A stretch of DNA of 64,000 nucleotides, taken from assembly GCA_018261905.1 (NCBI GenBank), contig JAGTRU010000014.1:1-64000 (forward strand), read 5' to 3'. The position numbers and the translations under genes were made by a program. This stretch comes from Pseudomonadota bacterium. GTDB lineage: Bacteria > Pseudomonadota > Gammaproteobacteria > Burkholderiales > Rhodocyclaceae. This document shows, piece by piece, positions 48,292-56,332 of the stretch; positions within the stretch are counted from its first letter, which is position 1; the number at the start of each line of letters is the position of its first letter. The notes under the pieces are model-generated. The model worked only from the letters and a program-made list of their open reading frames with translations. It was not told where the DNA came from and did no database searches.

Positions 48292-48450
48292 ATGCCGAAC
48301 AAAAAGCCCCCTGCCACACCGTCAATAACAACGCGACGCACGACGCGACCGGCCGAACGAAAAAACACCGGACCGACCGCCGCCAATCCCCGCCCGCAAG
48401 CCGACAACCGCTGGCAGCGGACCAAACGCTACGGCTGGGACAGCCGCTAA
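48292..48450 (+). CDS. Small basic 52-residue protein of unknown function
   Basis: Starts at ATG 48292 with CAGGAG seven bases upstream. The protein (opening MPNKKPPATPSITTRRTTRP, ending NRWQRTKRYGWDSR) is Pro/Thr/Arg-rich, strongly basic and probably disordered, suiting RNA or protein binding. A possible -10 (TCTAAAAT) lies just upstream, divergent from aroC, and a bidirectional terminator follows six bases after its stop. That complete unit supports it being a gene despite its small size. No family is recognised. Confidence 0.6.
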   Translation: MPNKKPPATPSITTRRTTRPAERKNTGPTAANPRPQADNRWQRTKRYGWDSR

Positions 48451-48456
48451 ACGAGC

Positions 48457-48488
48457 ATGAAAAAAGCGGCATCCGCCGCCTTTTTCAT
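48457..48488. terminator. Bidirectional terminator between the small ORF and the CBS gene
   Basis: A 14-bp stem with one mismatch (48457-48470 with 48475-48488), four-base loop, an A-run on the left and a T-run on the right. It fits the end of both the plus-strand 52-residue ORF and the minus-strand CBS gene. Confidence 0.88.
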
Positions 48489-48499
48489 CCCCGGTGCGT

Positions 48500-48946
48500 T
48501 CAAGCCGGCGCCTCGTCGGGCCAATTCTTGATATAGCTTTTGAGCATCTTGTTTTCGAAGCTCTGCTCTTCAAGCACGGCCTTCGCCACATCGAGGAAGG
48601 AAATCACGCCCATCAAGGTAGCGCCGTCCATTACCGGGACATAGCGCGAACGCTTATCGACCATCACCCGGCGCAGGTCGTTGACATCCATCTCGGGATA
48701 GACGGTCACCGGGTCTTTGACCATCACCTCGCCGACCGTCACCGCATCGACCAGCGAACCACGCCGCTTGAGCGCCACCAGGACTTCGCGGAAGGTCAGC
48801 AGGCCGACCATCTTGCCGTGCTCCATGACGACCAGCGAACCGACGTCGAACTCGGCCATGGCATCGACGGCAGCAGCCAGCGACTGTTGCGGCGCAATCG
48901 TATACAGCGCCACGTCCTTGAGCCGAAAGATCTCCAGCACCTGCAT
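48500..48946 (-). CDS. Twin-CBS-domain protein
   Basis: A 148-residue soluble protein consisting of a Bateman pair of CBS domains. Typical elements are LAAAVDAMAEFDVGSLVVME and GLLTFREVL in the first domain, and VTVYPEMDVNDLRRVM with RYVPVMDGATLMGVISFLD in the second. CBS pairs bind adenine nucleotides and act as energy or ligand sensors. No fused effector is present. It is divergent from the HTH gene at 49217 across an AT-rich 270-base gap, and ends at the shared terminator. Confidence 0.9.
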   Translation of the reverse strand: MQVLEIFRLKDVALYTIAPQQSLAAAVDAMAEFDVGSLVVMEHGKMVGLLTFREVLVALKRRGSLVDAVTVGEVMVKDPVTVYPEMDVNDLRRVMVDKRSRYVPVMDGATLMGVISFLDVAKAVLEEQSFENKMLKSYIKNWPDEAPA

Positions 48947-49143
48947 TGCACGCTCCCCAACAAATATTTATTGATCGTTCCGATCTTAGAACATCCACCG
49001 GATTAGGGAAAGACCAATCCGCGAAAGCCGCACCAGATCATCGATTGGTCAGACCAAGTGGATGAATCGAATACCTTTCCGGAAAAATATTTTTTGAAAT
49101 ATATGGCATTGGCACTTGCGCTACGCCATTTGCATCTATACAC

Positions 49144-49193
49144 TAGGTCATATTACCTAAGTCATACACCGCTAGGATGCTTGGGTAAGCCTA
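49144..49193. promoter_or_regulatory. Palindromes upstream of the HTH gene (likely operators)
   Basis: An inverted repeat TAGGT-N6-ACCTA (49144-49159) is followed by an interrupted one, TAGGATGCTT-GGGT-AAGCCTA (49173-49193). Both sit in unusually AT-rich DNA between 24 and 73 bases before the ATG of the HTH gene and share the TAGG/CCTA half-site, as expected for a regulator binding its own promoter. Confidence 0.5.
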
Positions 49194-49216
49194 TTACACT
49201 AGCGTATGGAGAGTGG

Positions 49217-49525
49217 ATGATGACTACCGTCAAAACCATCGAAAAGATCGACGCCCGCGAGATCCGGCGCAAACTTGGCCTCAACCAACAACAATTCTGG
49301 TCCACGCTGGGTGTTACCCAGAGCGGCGGCTCCCGTTACGAAAGCGGCCGCAACATGCCGAAACCGGTGCGTGAACTGCTGCGCCTGGTGCACGTCGAAC
49401 AGATCGACATCAAGTCGATCAAGCGCGAAGACTGGGATATTGTTGAGTACCTGAAGTCGCAGGAACCGGAACTCTACAAGTCCCTGAAGAAGTCGGCGCG
49501 TAGCCGTAGCAAGAAAGCCGCCTGA
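49217..49525 (+). CDS. Xre-like helix-turn-helix regulator
   Basis: A 102-residue protein with a helix-turn-helix at residues 14-55 (IRRKLGLNQQQFWSTLGVTQ, then SGGSRYESGRNMPKP), like the DNA-binding domain of Cro/antitoxin-type regulators, and a Lys/Arg/Ser-rich end. The start is ATG 49217 (or 49220), with GGAGAG seven bases upstream. A longer open frame to 49058 has no support. AT-rich DNA with TAGGT palindromes lies upstream, and a strong terminator follows. No toxin gene adjoins it, so it is probably a stand-alone regulator. Confidence 0.85.
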   Translation: MMTTVKTIEKIDAREIRRKLGLNQQQFWSTLGVTQSGGSRYESGRNMPKPVRELLRLVHVEQIDIKSIKREDWDIVEYLKSQEPELYKSLKKSARSRSKKAA

Positions 49526-49536
49526 GTTTCGGCGCC

Positions 49537-49555
49537 CCGCGGTCACTGACCGCGG
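49537..49555 (+). terminator. Hairpin after the HTH gene
   Basis: CCGCGGTC pairs with GACCGCGG around the loop ACT (49537-49555), 12 bases beyond the HTH stop. There is no T-run; it stands directly before the stronger terminator at 49557 and may protect the 3' end of the messenger. Confidence 0.5.
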
Positions 49556-49556
49556 C

Positions 49557-49599
49557 AACGGGCATCACGGGGAAACCATCACCCGGATGCCCGTTTTTT
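49557..49599 (+). terminator. Terminator overlapping the 3' end of the radical SAM gene
   Basis: AACGGGCATC (49557-49566) pairs perfectly with GATGCCCGTT (49586-49595), followed by TTTT. The loop is the end of the converging radical SAM coding region, so the element both ends HTH transcription and encodes the last codons of that protein. Confidence 0.75.
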
Positions 49600-50401
49600 C
49601 ATGGATTTCGGCGGCAAAAGCTTCCAGTTCCGCCGCCGCCAGGCGCGTCAGCCGCGGCGCCGCCGCCTGCCGCGAGGGGCGGGCCAGACCATAGAGATGG
49701 ACGCCGGCGAGCCTGTCGGCCAGCGGCTTGAGCAAGGCGCAGTACGCCGCCCGCGCCACCGCCGAAGGCGATTCGCCATCCAGCCCGAACCAGCAGGTCT
49801 GCACCCAGGTTGGCGCCAGTCGGGCGCAGCATTCCAGATGATCGGCGATCTTCTCGGTACGCAAAGGCACGCCGTTGATCCTGGCGATCTCGGCCGCCTC
49901 GGCGCGATCGATCTTGAACCAGACTTCGCCCCCCAGTTGGCCCAGGCGCCGGATTCCGGCCTGCACCTCCGGCCGGTGCAGCAGACTGCCATTGGTGATC
50001 AGGCGCAGCGGCAAACTGCCGAGCAATTCGAAATGCGCCAGCACCGCCCCGACCCGGCTCACCGCCTCGGCAAATTCCGGGGCACTGGTCGGCTCGCCGT
50101 TGCCGGAAAAGGCGACATCCATCAGATGCCGGACTTCCGGCGCCACCTGGCGCTGCATGAAATCGCCGCGCAGCAGATCGCTGAGAAAACCGGTCAATTC
50201 ACGCTCCAGACGATCCAGGTCGAGCGGCGGCGGACCACCGCGCGTCAGATTCTCGACCTGGCAATAGAGACAGGCCCAGTTGCAGGCATTATTGGTATTC
50301 AGGTTGATGCCGACCGAAACGCCACCGGCGCGGCGCGACACCACCGGATACACATAAAGCAGGCCGGCGCTGTCCCGGCGATGATCATCTGTGCTGAGCA
50401 T
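49565..50401 (-). CDS. Radical SAM protein (COG0731-like)
   Basis: A 278-residue iron-sulfur enzyme with the cluster motif in NNACNWACLYCQVENL (CxxxCxxC, about residues 39-46), the glycine-rich strand AFSGNGEPTSAPEFAEAV and a third-strand VWFKIDRAEAAEIARING. This matches the wyosine-synthase-like COG0731 set rather than QueE. The divergent neighbour is queD, so a nucleoside-modification role is conceivable. The start is ATG 50401 (an in-frame TTG at 50422 is a weaker choice). The substrate is unknown. Confidence 0.82.
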   Translation of the reverse strand: MLSTDDHRRDSAGLLYVYPVVSRRAGGVSVGINLNTNNACNWACLYCQVENLTRGGPPPLDLDRLERELTGFLSDLLRGDFMQRQVAPEVRHLMDVAFSGNGEPTSAPEFAEAVSRVGAVLAHFELLGSLPLRLITNGSLLHRPEVQAGIRRLGQLGGEVWFKIDRAEAAEIARINGVPLRTEKIADHLECCARLAPTWVQTCWFGLDGESPSAVARAAYCALLKPLADRLAGVHLYGLARPSRQAAAPRLTRLAAAELEAFAAEIHEKTGIRVMVSP

Positions 50402-50445
50402 GGCGCATTGTATAATCGCCAACCGCCTAGCAGAGCAAAACCGCC

Positions 50446-50898
50446 ATGTTTATCACCCGCCGCCTCGAATTCGATGCCGGGCATCGCATCCCCGATCACA
50501 AAAGCCAGTGCCGGCATCTACACGGGCATCGCTACGTGATCGAAATCACCCTCTCCGGGAGCATCATCAACAAGGCTGGCGATGCGGCCAATGGCATGGT
50601 GATGGATTTCTCGCAGGTCAAGGAACTGGCCAAGTCTCATCTGGTCGATCAATGGGACCATGCCTTTCTTGCCTACGCCGGCGACACCGCCATCGTCGAC
50701 TTCCTGAATTCCCTGCCCGGCCACAAAACGGTGCTCCTCGATCGCGTGCCAACGGCCGAAAACCTGGCGCATATCGCTTTCGAGCGACTGGCCGCGGTTT
50801 ACCGCGACACCTACGGCAACCACCTGCAACTCGAACAGGTCCGCCTTTACGAAACGCCCAACTGCTGGGCCGATGCGCTGCGCTCACGGCTCGACTGA
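50446..50898 (+). CDS. queD: 6-carboxy-5,6,7,8-tetrahydropterin synthase QueD
   Basis: QueD makes carboxytetrahydropterin from dihydroneopterin triphosphate, an early step toward queuosine and 7-deazaguanine. The 150-residue protein has the zinc His residues in FDAGHRIPDH and CRHLHGHRYVIEI, the catalytic Cys in KSQCRHLHGH, and the second part VDQWDHAFL and PTAENLAHIAF. TATAAT at 50411 is a probable -10 box. Confidence 0.95.
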   Translation: MFITRRLEFDAGHRIPDHKSQCRHLHGHRYVIEITLSGSIINKAGDAANGMVMDFSQVKELAKSHLVDQWDHAFLAYAGDTAIVDFLNSLPGHKTVLLDRVPTAENLAHIAFERLAAVYRDTYGNHLQLEQVRLYETPNCWADALRSRLD

Positions 50899-50975
50899 AC
50901 CGAGCGCGCCCCTCGACGCCGGGCATTCCCGACTGGCCGAGCGCGCCAGCGCGGGCGCCGGCCGGTGAATAGACG

Positions 50976-52121
50976 ATGGGCCTGACCCCGGCGACGCCAA
51001 AAACCGCCCTCATCCTGACCGGCGGTGGCGCCCGGGCCGCTTACCAGGTTGGCGTCCTGCTCGCCATTGCCAAACTTTCGCGCCACCGCAAACGCAATCC
51101 CTTTCCCATCCTGTGCGGAACCTCGGCCGGTGCCGTCAATGCCGCCGGGATCGCTTGCCTGGCCGACAACTTCGGCAAGGCGGTGGCGATTCTCGAGCGC
51201 ATCTGGCGCCAGATGCGGGCGGCCGACGTTTACCGGGCCGACGCCCTCGGCATCAGTGCTTCCGGCGCCCGCTGGCTGAAGGCGCTGGCCCTCGGCTGGC
51301 TGATCGGCGACCCGCCACGCTCCTTGCTCGACAACGCCCCGCTCCGCCAATTGCTGACCCGCAGCCTGGATTTCCCCGGCATTGAGCGCGCCATTGCCAA
51401 CGGCGCCCTGCACGCCCTCAGCATTTCGGCCTCCGGCTACGAAACGGGGCAAAGCATCAGCTTCTTTCAGGCGCATCCGGCGGCCCACCCGTGGAACCGC
51501 GTGCAACGAATGGGCATCCGTTCGCTGATCGGGGTCGACCACCTGCTCGCTTCGAGCGCCATTCCCTTCATTTTTCCGGCCACCCGCATTCACCGCGAAT
51601 ATTTCGGCGACGGCTCGATGCGCCAACTGGCGCCGATTTCACCCGCCATCCATCTCGGCGCCGAACGCGTCCTGGTGGTTGGCGCCGGGCGCGCCAGCGA
51701 ACCGCAGATCCGTCGGGCCACCGATACCTACCCGTCGCTGGCGCAGATTGCCGGCCATACGCTGTCGAGCATTTTTCTCGATGGCCTGGCCGTCGATATC
51801 GAGCGCATGCAGGGCATCAACCAGATGCTGGCAGCAATGCCGGCGGAGATCCGTTGCCACCCCGAGATTGCCTTGCGGCCGATCAAGACCCTGGTCATTT
51901 CGCCTTCCGAGCGCCTCGACAAAATCGCGGCCGAACATGCCGGCGCCCTGCCCTGGGCGGTCAAGGTGCTGCTCACCGGATTGGGCGCCATGAACCGCCA
52001 CGGCGGCGCGCTGACCAGCTATTTGCTATTCGAAAAGCCCTATACGCAAGCCCTGATCGATCTCGGTTACGCCGACACCCTGGCCCGCGCCGAAGAAGTC
52101 GGCACCTTTCTCGAACTCTGA
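50976..52121 (+). CDS. Patatin-like phospholipase
   Basis: A 381-residue serine hydrolase of the patatin family. The oxyanion GGGARAAYQVGVL and nucleophile GTSAG (ILCGTSAGAVNAAG) occur near residues 16-55, and the catalytic Asp in FGDGSMRQLAPI near residue 210. Patatins cleave acyl chains from phospholipids. There is no signal peptide, so it acts in the cytoplasm or on the inner membrane. The C-terminal 120 residues resemble the DUF3336-free short bacterial type. Spacing from queD is 77 bases. Confidence 0.92.
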   Translation: MGLTPATPKTALILTGGGARAAYQVGVLLAIAKLSRHRKRNPFPILCGTSAGAVNAAGIACLADNFGKAVAILERIWRQMRAADVYRADALGISASGARWLKALALGWLIGDPPRSLLDNAPLRQLLTRSLDFPGIERAIANGALHALSISASGYETGQSISFFQAHPAAHPWNRVQRMGIRSLIGVDHLLASSAIPFIFPATRIHREYFGDGSMRQLAPISPAIHLGAERVLVVGAGRASEPQIRRATDTYPSLAQIAGHTLSSIFLDGLAVDIERMQGINQMLAAMPAEIRCHPEIALRPIKTLVISPSERLDKIAAEHAGALPWAVKVLLTGLGAMNRHGGALTSYLLFEKPYTQALIDLGYADTLARAEEVGTFLEL

Positions 52122-52142
52122 GCGGCCGGCCGTTCCGGGCAA

Positions 52143-52493
52143 TCAGCCGTGCAATTCTGAGGCCATCCTCGGCTTGGCGTCGAGCAAGCCGAGATTGACG
52201 ACCCGCTCGTGCGTCACCGACAGGCTGCTATTGCTCAGCAACTGACAATGCTCAAGGCGCTCGGCGCACTCGCCGGACCCCGCCTTGAGGCGCCGACACA
52301 TCAGGCAGAAACGGGATTCGACATTGCGCACCGAGGTCGAACACAAATCCTTGCGCCGCCCGATTTCCACGGCCAACTCGTGCACGTGCAGTGACATATG
52401 GCGCAACGGCGCGGCACGCGTCGTGTCATCGGCCCACCCCTTGGCAACGACGGCAACCCGGGCCAGGTATTCGCGCAGCAAACTCTTATTCAT
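52143..52493 (-). CDS. Unknown 116-residue Cys-containing protein
   Basis: I do not recognise this protein. It has an Arg- and Leu-rich helical N-terminal half (LLREYLARVAVVAKGW, HMSLHVHELAVEIGRRKDL) and a Cys cluster in the middle (FCLMCRRL, GECAERLEHC) that could bind metal or form a ribbon. It converges on the patatin gene with 21 bases between. No signal peptide or membrane segment was seen. It may be a lineage-specific small protein. Confidence 0.6.
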   Translation of the reverse strand: MNKSLLREYLARVAVVAKGWADDTTRAAPLRHMSLHVHELAVEIGRRKDLCSTSVRNVESRFCLMCRRLKAGSGECAERLEHCQLLSNSSLSVTHERVVNLGLLDAKPRMASELHG

Positions 52494-52542
52494 AATCCGG
52501 CCAATTCACTGGACAACATCCCTTGATCACATCAGTTAAACC

Positions 52543-52680
52543 CAGAAACGCCACAGAAGCGCAGAGACACCGCGGAAAAACAAAGACTTGCCCAACTTAT
52601 TCGGCGCACATTCTGGGTCAGACCGATAAACGATGCAAGTGACGGTTGAACGATTTTCTCTGCGCCTCGGCGACGCTGCT
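52543..52680. repeat. Degenerate inverted repeat with CGCAGAGA motif
   Basis: The left part has CGCCACAGAAGCGCAGAGACAC-type sequence (52548-52570), like the CACAGAGGCACAGAGA repeats scattered in many environmental genomes. A related inverted piece TTTTCTCTGCGCCTCGGCGA occurs at 52654-52675. No gene was found in the 230-base gap, and the arms are too diverged to prove an element. Confidence 0.35.
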
Positions 52681-52725
52681 CCAATGCGCTACGGTTTCTC
52701 GGTTGCAAGGTCCGGCCCATGGTCG

Positions 52726-54408
52726 TCAACGGACCAGTTGCGGGGCGCCGCATTTCAGGCTGAAAACGGTGACGTCGGCAATCCCGAGCTGGATGCCGAG
52801 CAATTCCAGGACCGGATTCAGCAGCGCATCGAGCAAGGCGAGAACCGGCGTGAGCAAAGTCAGCAGAACCTTGACCAGCGGGTCCAGCGAAATTTCAAGG
52901 CCCAGCAGTTCAACACTCAAATGCAGATTGTTTTCATCGGTCACCAATTTGGAATACAGACCGGTCGTCGATAGGCCATGCACCGACTGCGTGTTGCCGC
53001 TATTGAACGGACCGTTGAAGGCCAGCGCCCCATCGTAGCTGGGCAGGGCCACCTCGGCCCGGGCGGTGATCTTGATCAGCCCGAGGACGTTGACCAGGTC
53101 GGCATCGGAAACCGTGGGCAAGGTGTTGCGGTTGGTCATCACATCAGGATTCACTTCGCCGAGATAAACCTGCAGGGCGCTCGAATAGACGCCGACATCG
53201 ACCGTACTGTCATCTCGCGGGTAGCGGCATTGGATACGATCGACCCAGGCGGTACCGGAGGCGATTTCGACATAGAGCGGCACATGCACGGCCGCCGTAG
53301 CCCCGGCCGCGTTATAGCCGAGGCCTTGCAACAGGTCGAGATCGAGTTTGAGCCGGGTCTGCGCGGTATGCACCTCGGTCCGCCAGTTGCCGCTGCCATC
53401 CTTGCCGGCCGGGCCGATCGCGATACTCGGCGATTCGATCAGGGTAAGCGCGACACTCAACTTCGCCAAACCGCCCAGGTCCACGCTGACGACCGGCAGG
53501 CTGATGGCATTTTTCCCATTGGCCACCTGTGCTGCCAGCGAGATCAACTGCAGCAGATTGATCTCCGCCCCCGCCGCATCGTTGCCCGAGGCCATCGAAA
53601 GCTTGATCAAATCGCCCAGTTTCAGATTTAGATCGCCACCGGTCCGCAAGGCCAGCAATTTGACGGTATCGATCACCGTCGCATCGAGCCCGAGAATATT
53701 TTTCTTTTCCAGGGCCGTCGCCGTCAGGTTGAGCAGATCGGCCACCGACAGGTTGAGCCGGAGAAGTTCGTCGACCGTACCAATCGAGGCGTCCGCGTTG
53801 ACCAGATCGAGGAGGCTCAGGCTGGCCCCGACCAGGCCCTGGTAGGCTATTACGCTCAGATCAAGCGTGGTATTCAGCAACTTGCCGAGCAGGGCGTTGA
53901 GCAAAACCGATTTCTGCGTATCGATATTGAGCAGATTGGTCCCGATCGAGATCCCCGCAATATCGTTGCGGACGGCCGTTGCCGTGGCACTGAGGGCGCG
54001 ACTGCCGAGCATGAAAAAGTAGGGCTCGTTGGTCGTCACCGTGACCTGCACGGCATTCCAGTCGGCCGCCGCAGCCGTCGGGTCGAATGCCCGGGTCAAA
54101 AAGTTATAGCTCCCGGGAAGCGTGCTCAATTGATTGGCATGTGGACCGGGCAAGGCAAAGCCATTCAGTCCGGCGGCATTGATGGCGATGGCATTGGCCG
54201 CCGGAATATCATTGACGGCCGAAAGCGCCGCCGTATCGGCGATCGTCTGCAATTGCCGTTTGCTGTAGTACAAATTGCCCAGATCGACCCCGAGGCTTGC
54301 GGCGCCGACCAGCAAAGCCATGCCGACGGCGGCCATGACGCTGATCACGCCACGCTGCCAACGGCGAGCAGCGGCGCCGCCGTCGCCCCGGAAAGCTGAA
54401 GGATTCAT
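52726..54408 (-). CDS. tadG: TadG-like pilus-assembly protein
   Basis: A 560-residue protein with an N-terminal Tad domain: one membrane helix (VISVMAAVGMALLVGAASLGV) followed by DLGNLYYSKRQLQTIADTAAL, as in TadG and other pseudopilin-related proteins. The large periplasmic part is rich in Leu/Asn repeats and ends in a hydrophobic Leu-rich stretch with LLDALLNPVLELLGIQ. No von Willebrand domain was seen. It is the last gene of the tad cluster, 15 bases from the DUF3613 gene. Its role in the Flp pilus is inferred from domain and place. Confidence 0.85.
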   Translation of the reverse strand: MNPSAFRGDGGAAARRWQRGVISVMAAVGMALLVGAASLGVDLGNLYYSKRQLQTIADTAALSAVNDIPAANAIAINAAGLNGFALPGPHANQLSTLPGSYNFLTRAFDPTAAAADWNAVQVTVTTNEPYFFMLGSRALSATATAVRNDIAGISIGTNLLNIDTQKSVLLNALLGKLLNTTLDLSVIAYQGLVGASLSLLDLVNADASIGTVDELLRLNLSVADLLNLTATALEKKNILGLDATVIDTVKLLALRTGGDLNLKLGDLIKLSMASGNDAAGAEINLLQLISLAAQVANGKNAISLPVVSVDLGGLAKLSVALTLIESPSIAIGPAGKDGSGNWRTEVHTAQTRLKLDLDLLQGLGYNAAGATAAVHVPLYVEIASGTAWVDRIQCRYPRDDSTVDVGVYSSALQVYLGEVNPDVMTNRNTLPTVSDADLVNVLGLIKITARAEVALPSYDGALAFNGPFNSGNTQSVHGLSTTGLYSKLVTDENNLHLSVELLGLEISLDPLVKVLLTLLTPVLALLDALLNPVLELLGIQLGIADVTVFSLKCGAPQLVR

Positions 54409-54423
54409 CGCCGACCGTTTGGC

Positions 54424-54753
54424 TCAGCGGCTACTGGGCGTCGAGCCGGCGCTGCTGTTGGTCGCCGCAACCGATTCATCGCCACCGCGTTTGGGGCTCG
54501 GCATCGGCTGATTGAAACTGTCCAGATAGCGTTTATAGGAACGACCGGCCACCTCGCCGCTGAGCGGCTGCACTTTTCCGGAGGCCAGGCCGGAGCGCTG
54601 CAATTCGAGCACGGCAGCCGCCCGACCGCCCGCCGGGAGCTGACTTTCGCTACTCTCCGAGTTTTCCGTTGCCGCCTCGGCCAGCGCGGCGCCGGAAAAA
54701 ACCGTCACGACCAGCAGGCCGAGGAAGATCCGGGAATTTAGCAGGGCGTTCAT
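54424..54753 (-). CDS. DUF3613-like small periplasmic protein in the tad cluster
   Basis: A 109-residue protein with a signal peptide (IFLGLLVVTVFSGAALA) and the DUF3613 pattern LELQRSGLASGKVQPLSGEV, a family known to me as a recurrent but uncharacterised tad neighbour. The remainder is Ser-rich and ends with a low-complexity tail. A GAACGAAGA ribosome site precedes the ATG. It lies 15 bases before tadG and 52 bases after the regulator gene. Confidence 0.8.
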   Translation of the reverse strand: MNALLNSRIFLGLLVVTVFSGAALAEAATENSESSESQLPAGGRAAAVLELQRSGLASGKVQPLSGEVAGRSYKRYLDSFNQPMPSPKRGGDESVAATNSSAGSTPSSR

Positions 54754-54805
54754 TTCTTCGTTCTCAATAAGCGGGATTGGTCAAGGCGAGGCGGCCGCAA
54801 CGAAC

Positions 54806-55474
54806 TCAGGCCGCCGCGTTCAAGGGGGCGCCATGGGGCTGGATACGGGGCCGGTAGGCCAGGCAGGCCTTGATATAGCCCTGCAACTGGTCAAACGACA
54901 GGGGTTTGGTGAAAACGGTGATATCCGGCGCCAGCCCGCCCTTCTCGGCAATTTCTTCCGGCTCCATGCCGGTCACCACGGCGATGCTCAAACTGCTGAG
55001 GACCGGATCGTTGCGCAACAGGCGAATGATCTCGAATCCGTCGACGCCCGACATCCGCAAGTCGGTGATCAACAGGTCCGGCGCCTTGCGGCCGATCACC
55101 ACCAGGGCCTCGAAAACGCTGCTCACGAAGGCGACCTGGATCGGCATCTGCCAGGTCGCCATATGCAGCCGGTAGAGCTTCAACATATCCTCGTCATCTT
55201 CGAGGACCAGAATGCTGAACTCGGCCGGCGTCGCGGCGGGCGCCACGACGGGGGCCAGCGTGGCGCCCTTGCTCATCCGCTCGCGGATCAACTCGCGTAC
55301 CGAACTCAAGGCCAGACGCCGATGACCGCCATCGGTCTTCCAGGCCTTCAGGTTGCCGCTTTCGACCCATAACTGCACCGTGCGCAAGGAAACGCTGAGC
55401 ATTTCAGCCGCCTCGCGGGTGGTGCAATAGACCTCGACACCTTCCGGCTTTTCGACACTTCTCTGTTTAGTCAT
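54806..55474 (-). CDS. Regulator with excisionase-like HTH and receiver domain
   Basis: A 222-residue protein whose N-terminus is an excisionase/MerR-like winged helix (YCTTREAAEMLSVSLRTVQL, then GGHRRLALSSVRELI), and whose C-terminal 120 residues are a receiver domain with the acidic pair EDDED, phospho-acceptor Asp in LLITDLRMSG and Lys in FTKPLS. DNA-binding-before-receiver is the reverse of the usual order. Lying inside the tad cluster it probably controls it. No kinase gene is in view. Confidence 0.85.
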   Translation of the reverse strand: MTKQRSVEKPEGVEVYCTTREAAEMLSVSLRTVQLWVESGNLKAWKTDGGHRRLALSSVRELIRERMSKGATLAPVVAPAATPAEFSILVLEDDEDMLKLYRLHMATWQMPIQVAFVSSVFEALVVIGRKAPDLLITDLRMSGVDGFEIIRLLRNDPVLSSLSIAVVTGMEPEEIAEKGGLAPDITVFTKPLSFDQLQGYIKACLAYRPRIQPHGAPLNAAA

Positions 55475-55543
55475 AATTTTTAAATACCTGAATAATTGAT
55501 CTTTGAGCCAAGCCCGCTCCTGCGGCGCCGGGGAAGTTGAACT

Positions 55544-56332
55544 TTACTCCCGGGCCGACCGGGGAGCCCCCTCTACCTTATCAATTTTTTGCTTATTTGC
55601 ATCGAATTCCGCAGATTCATCGCCCGACTTCGCCTTGACTGCCTGCAATTCCTGAAATTTTCGGTAGATTTCCTGGCGTTTGCTATCCGGCAACTGGTAC
55701 CACTTCATGATGCCCTGCGCCCGCTCCGGCTTATTCTCGAGCAGATAGAGCAGGGCCAGATTGCCCCCCACCCGGCTATTTCGCTGATCGAGCTCGGCGG
55801 CCTTGTGCAGGCTCAGGCGAGCGTCGTCCGCCCGACCGGCGAGAAGCTGCGAATAGCCCAGGTCGTTGAGGATGAAGACATTGGTCGGCGCCAGTTGGTT
55901 GGCTTTTTCCAACGCTTCCAGGGCGGCGCGCTGATCGCCCTGGCGTGCTGCAATAATGCCCAGGCCGTGATAGGCGGCGGCCGACTGCTCGCCCTTGAGC
56001 AAATTGCGATAAATCGCCTTGGCTCTTTCAAAATATTCGGTTTCCCGCAACGCATCGCCACGCAGCAAGGCCGCCCGGGCATTTCCCGGCCAGCGTCGCT
56101 CGAAGGCATCGAGATGGGCGAGGGAGGCAAAGTAGAGATTTTTTTCCTGCATCCGGGCAATCAACTGCAAATAGAGCTGCGGATCGTTTTCCGCCTCCGG
56201 CGAGGGCCCGCCCGCCTCTTCGCTGGCCATGGCGGCGGGCAACGGCGAGTTTTCCGCCCGGCACGCCCCTCCGACCGTCAGCAAGGAGAGCGCGACAAAC
56301 AGCGGGAGCAGCGCATGGCGACTGAATTTCAT
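55544..56332 (-). CDS. tadD: TPR lipoprotein-like protein TadD
   Basis: A 262-residue protein with a signal sequence (LLPLFVALSLLTVGGACRA) containing a possible lipobox Cys (GGAC, Cys24), followed by four or more tetratricopeptide repeats with YFERAKAIYRNLLKG and PTNVFILNDLGYSQLLAGR. TadD is the pilotin-like TPR protein of Flp pilus systems. It overlaps tadC by four bases, and the regulator gene follows after 69 bases. Confidence 0.88.
   Translation of the reverse strand: MKFSRHALLPLFVALSLLTVGGACRAENSPLPAAMASEEAGGPSPEAENDPQLYLQLIARMQEKNLYFASLAHLDAFERRWPGNARAALLRGDALRETEYFERAKAIYRNLLKGEQSAAAYHGLGIIAARQGDQRAALEALEKANQLAPTNVFILNDLGYSQLLAGRADDARLSLHKAAELDQRNSRVGGNLALLYLLENKPERAQGIMKWYQLPDSKRQEIYRKFQELQAVKAKSGDESAEFDANKQKIDKVEGAPRSARE

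Noticed and set aside
49058-49216. Longer N-terminus for the HTH protein
   Set aside because: The extra residues lie in AT-rich palindromic DNA, lack a ribosome site and are not like a DNA-binding domain.
52543-52680. Insertion sequence or pseudogene between the 116-residue gene and tadG
   Set aside because: The inverted arms are diverged, there is no transposase fragment and no target duplication was found.
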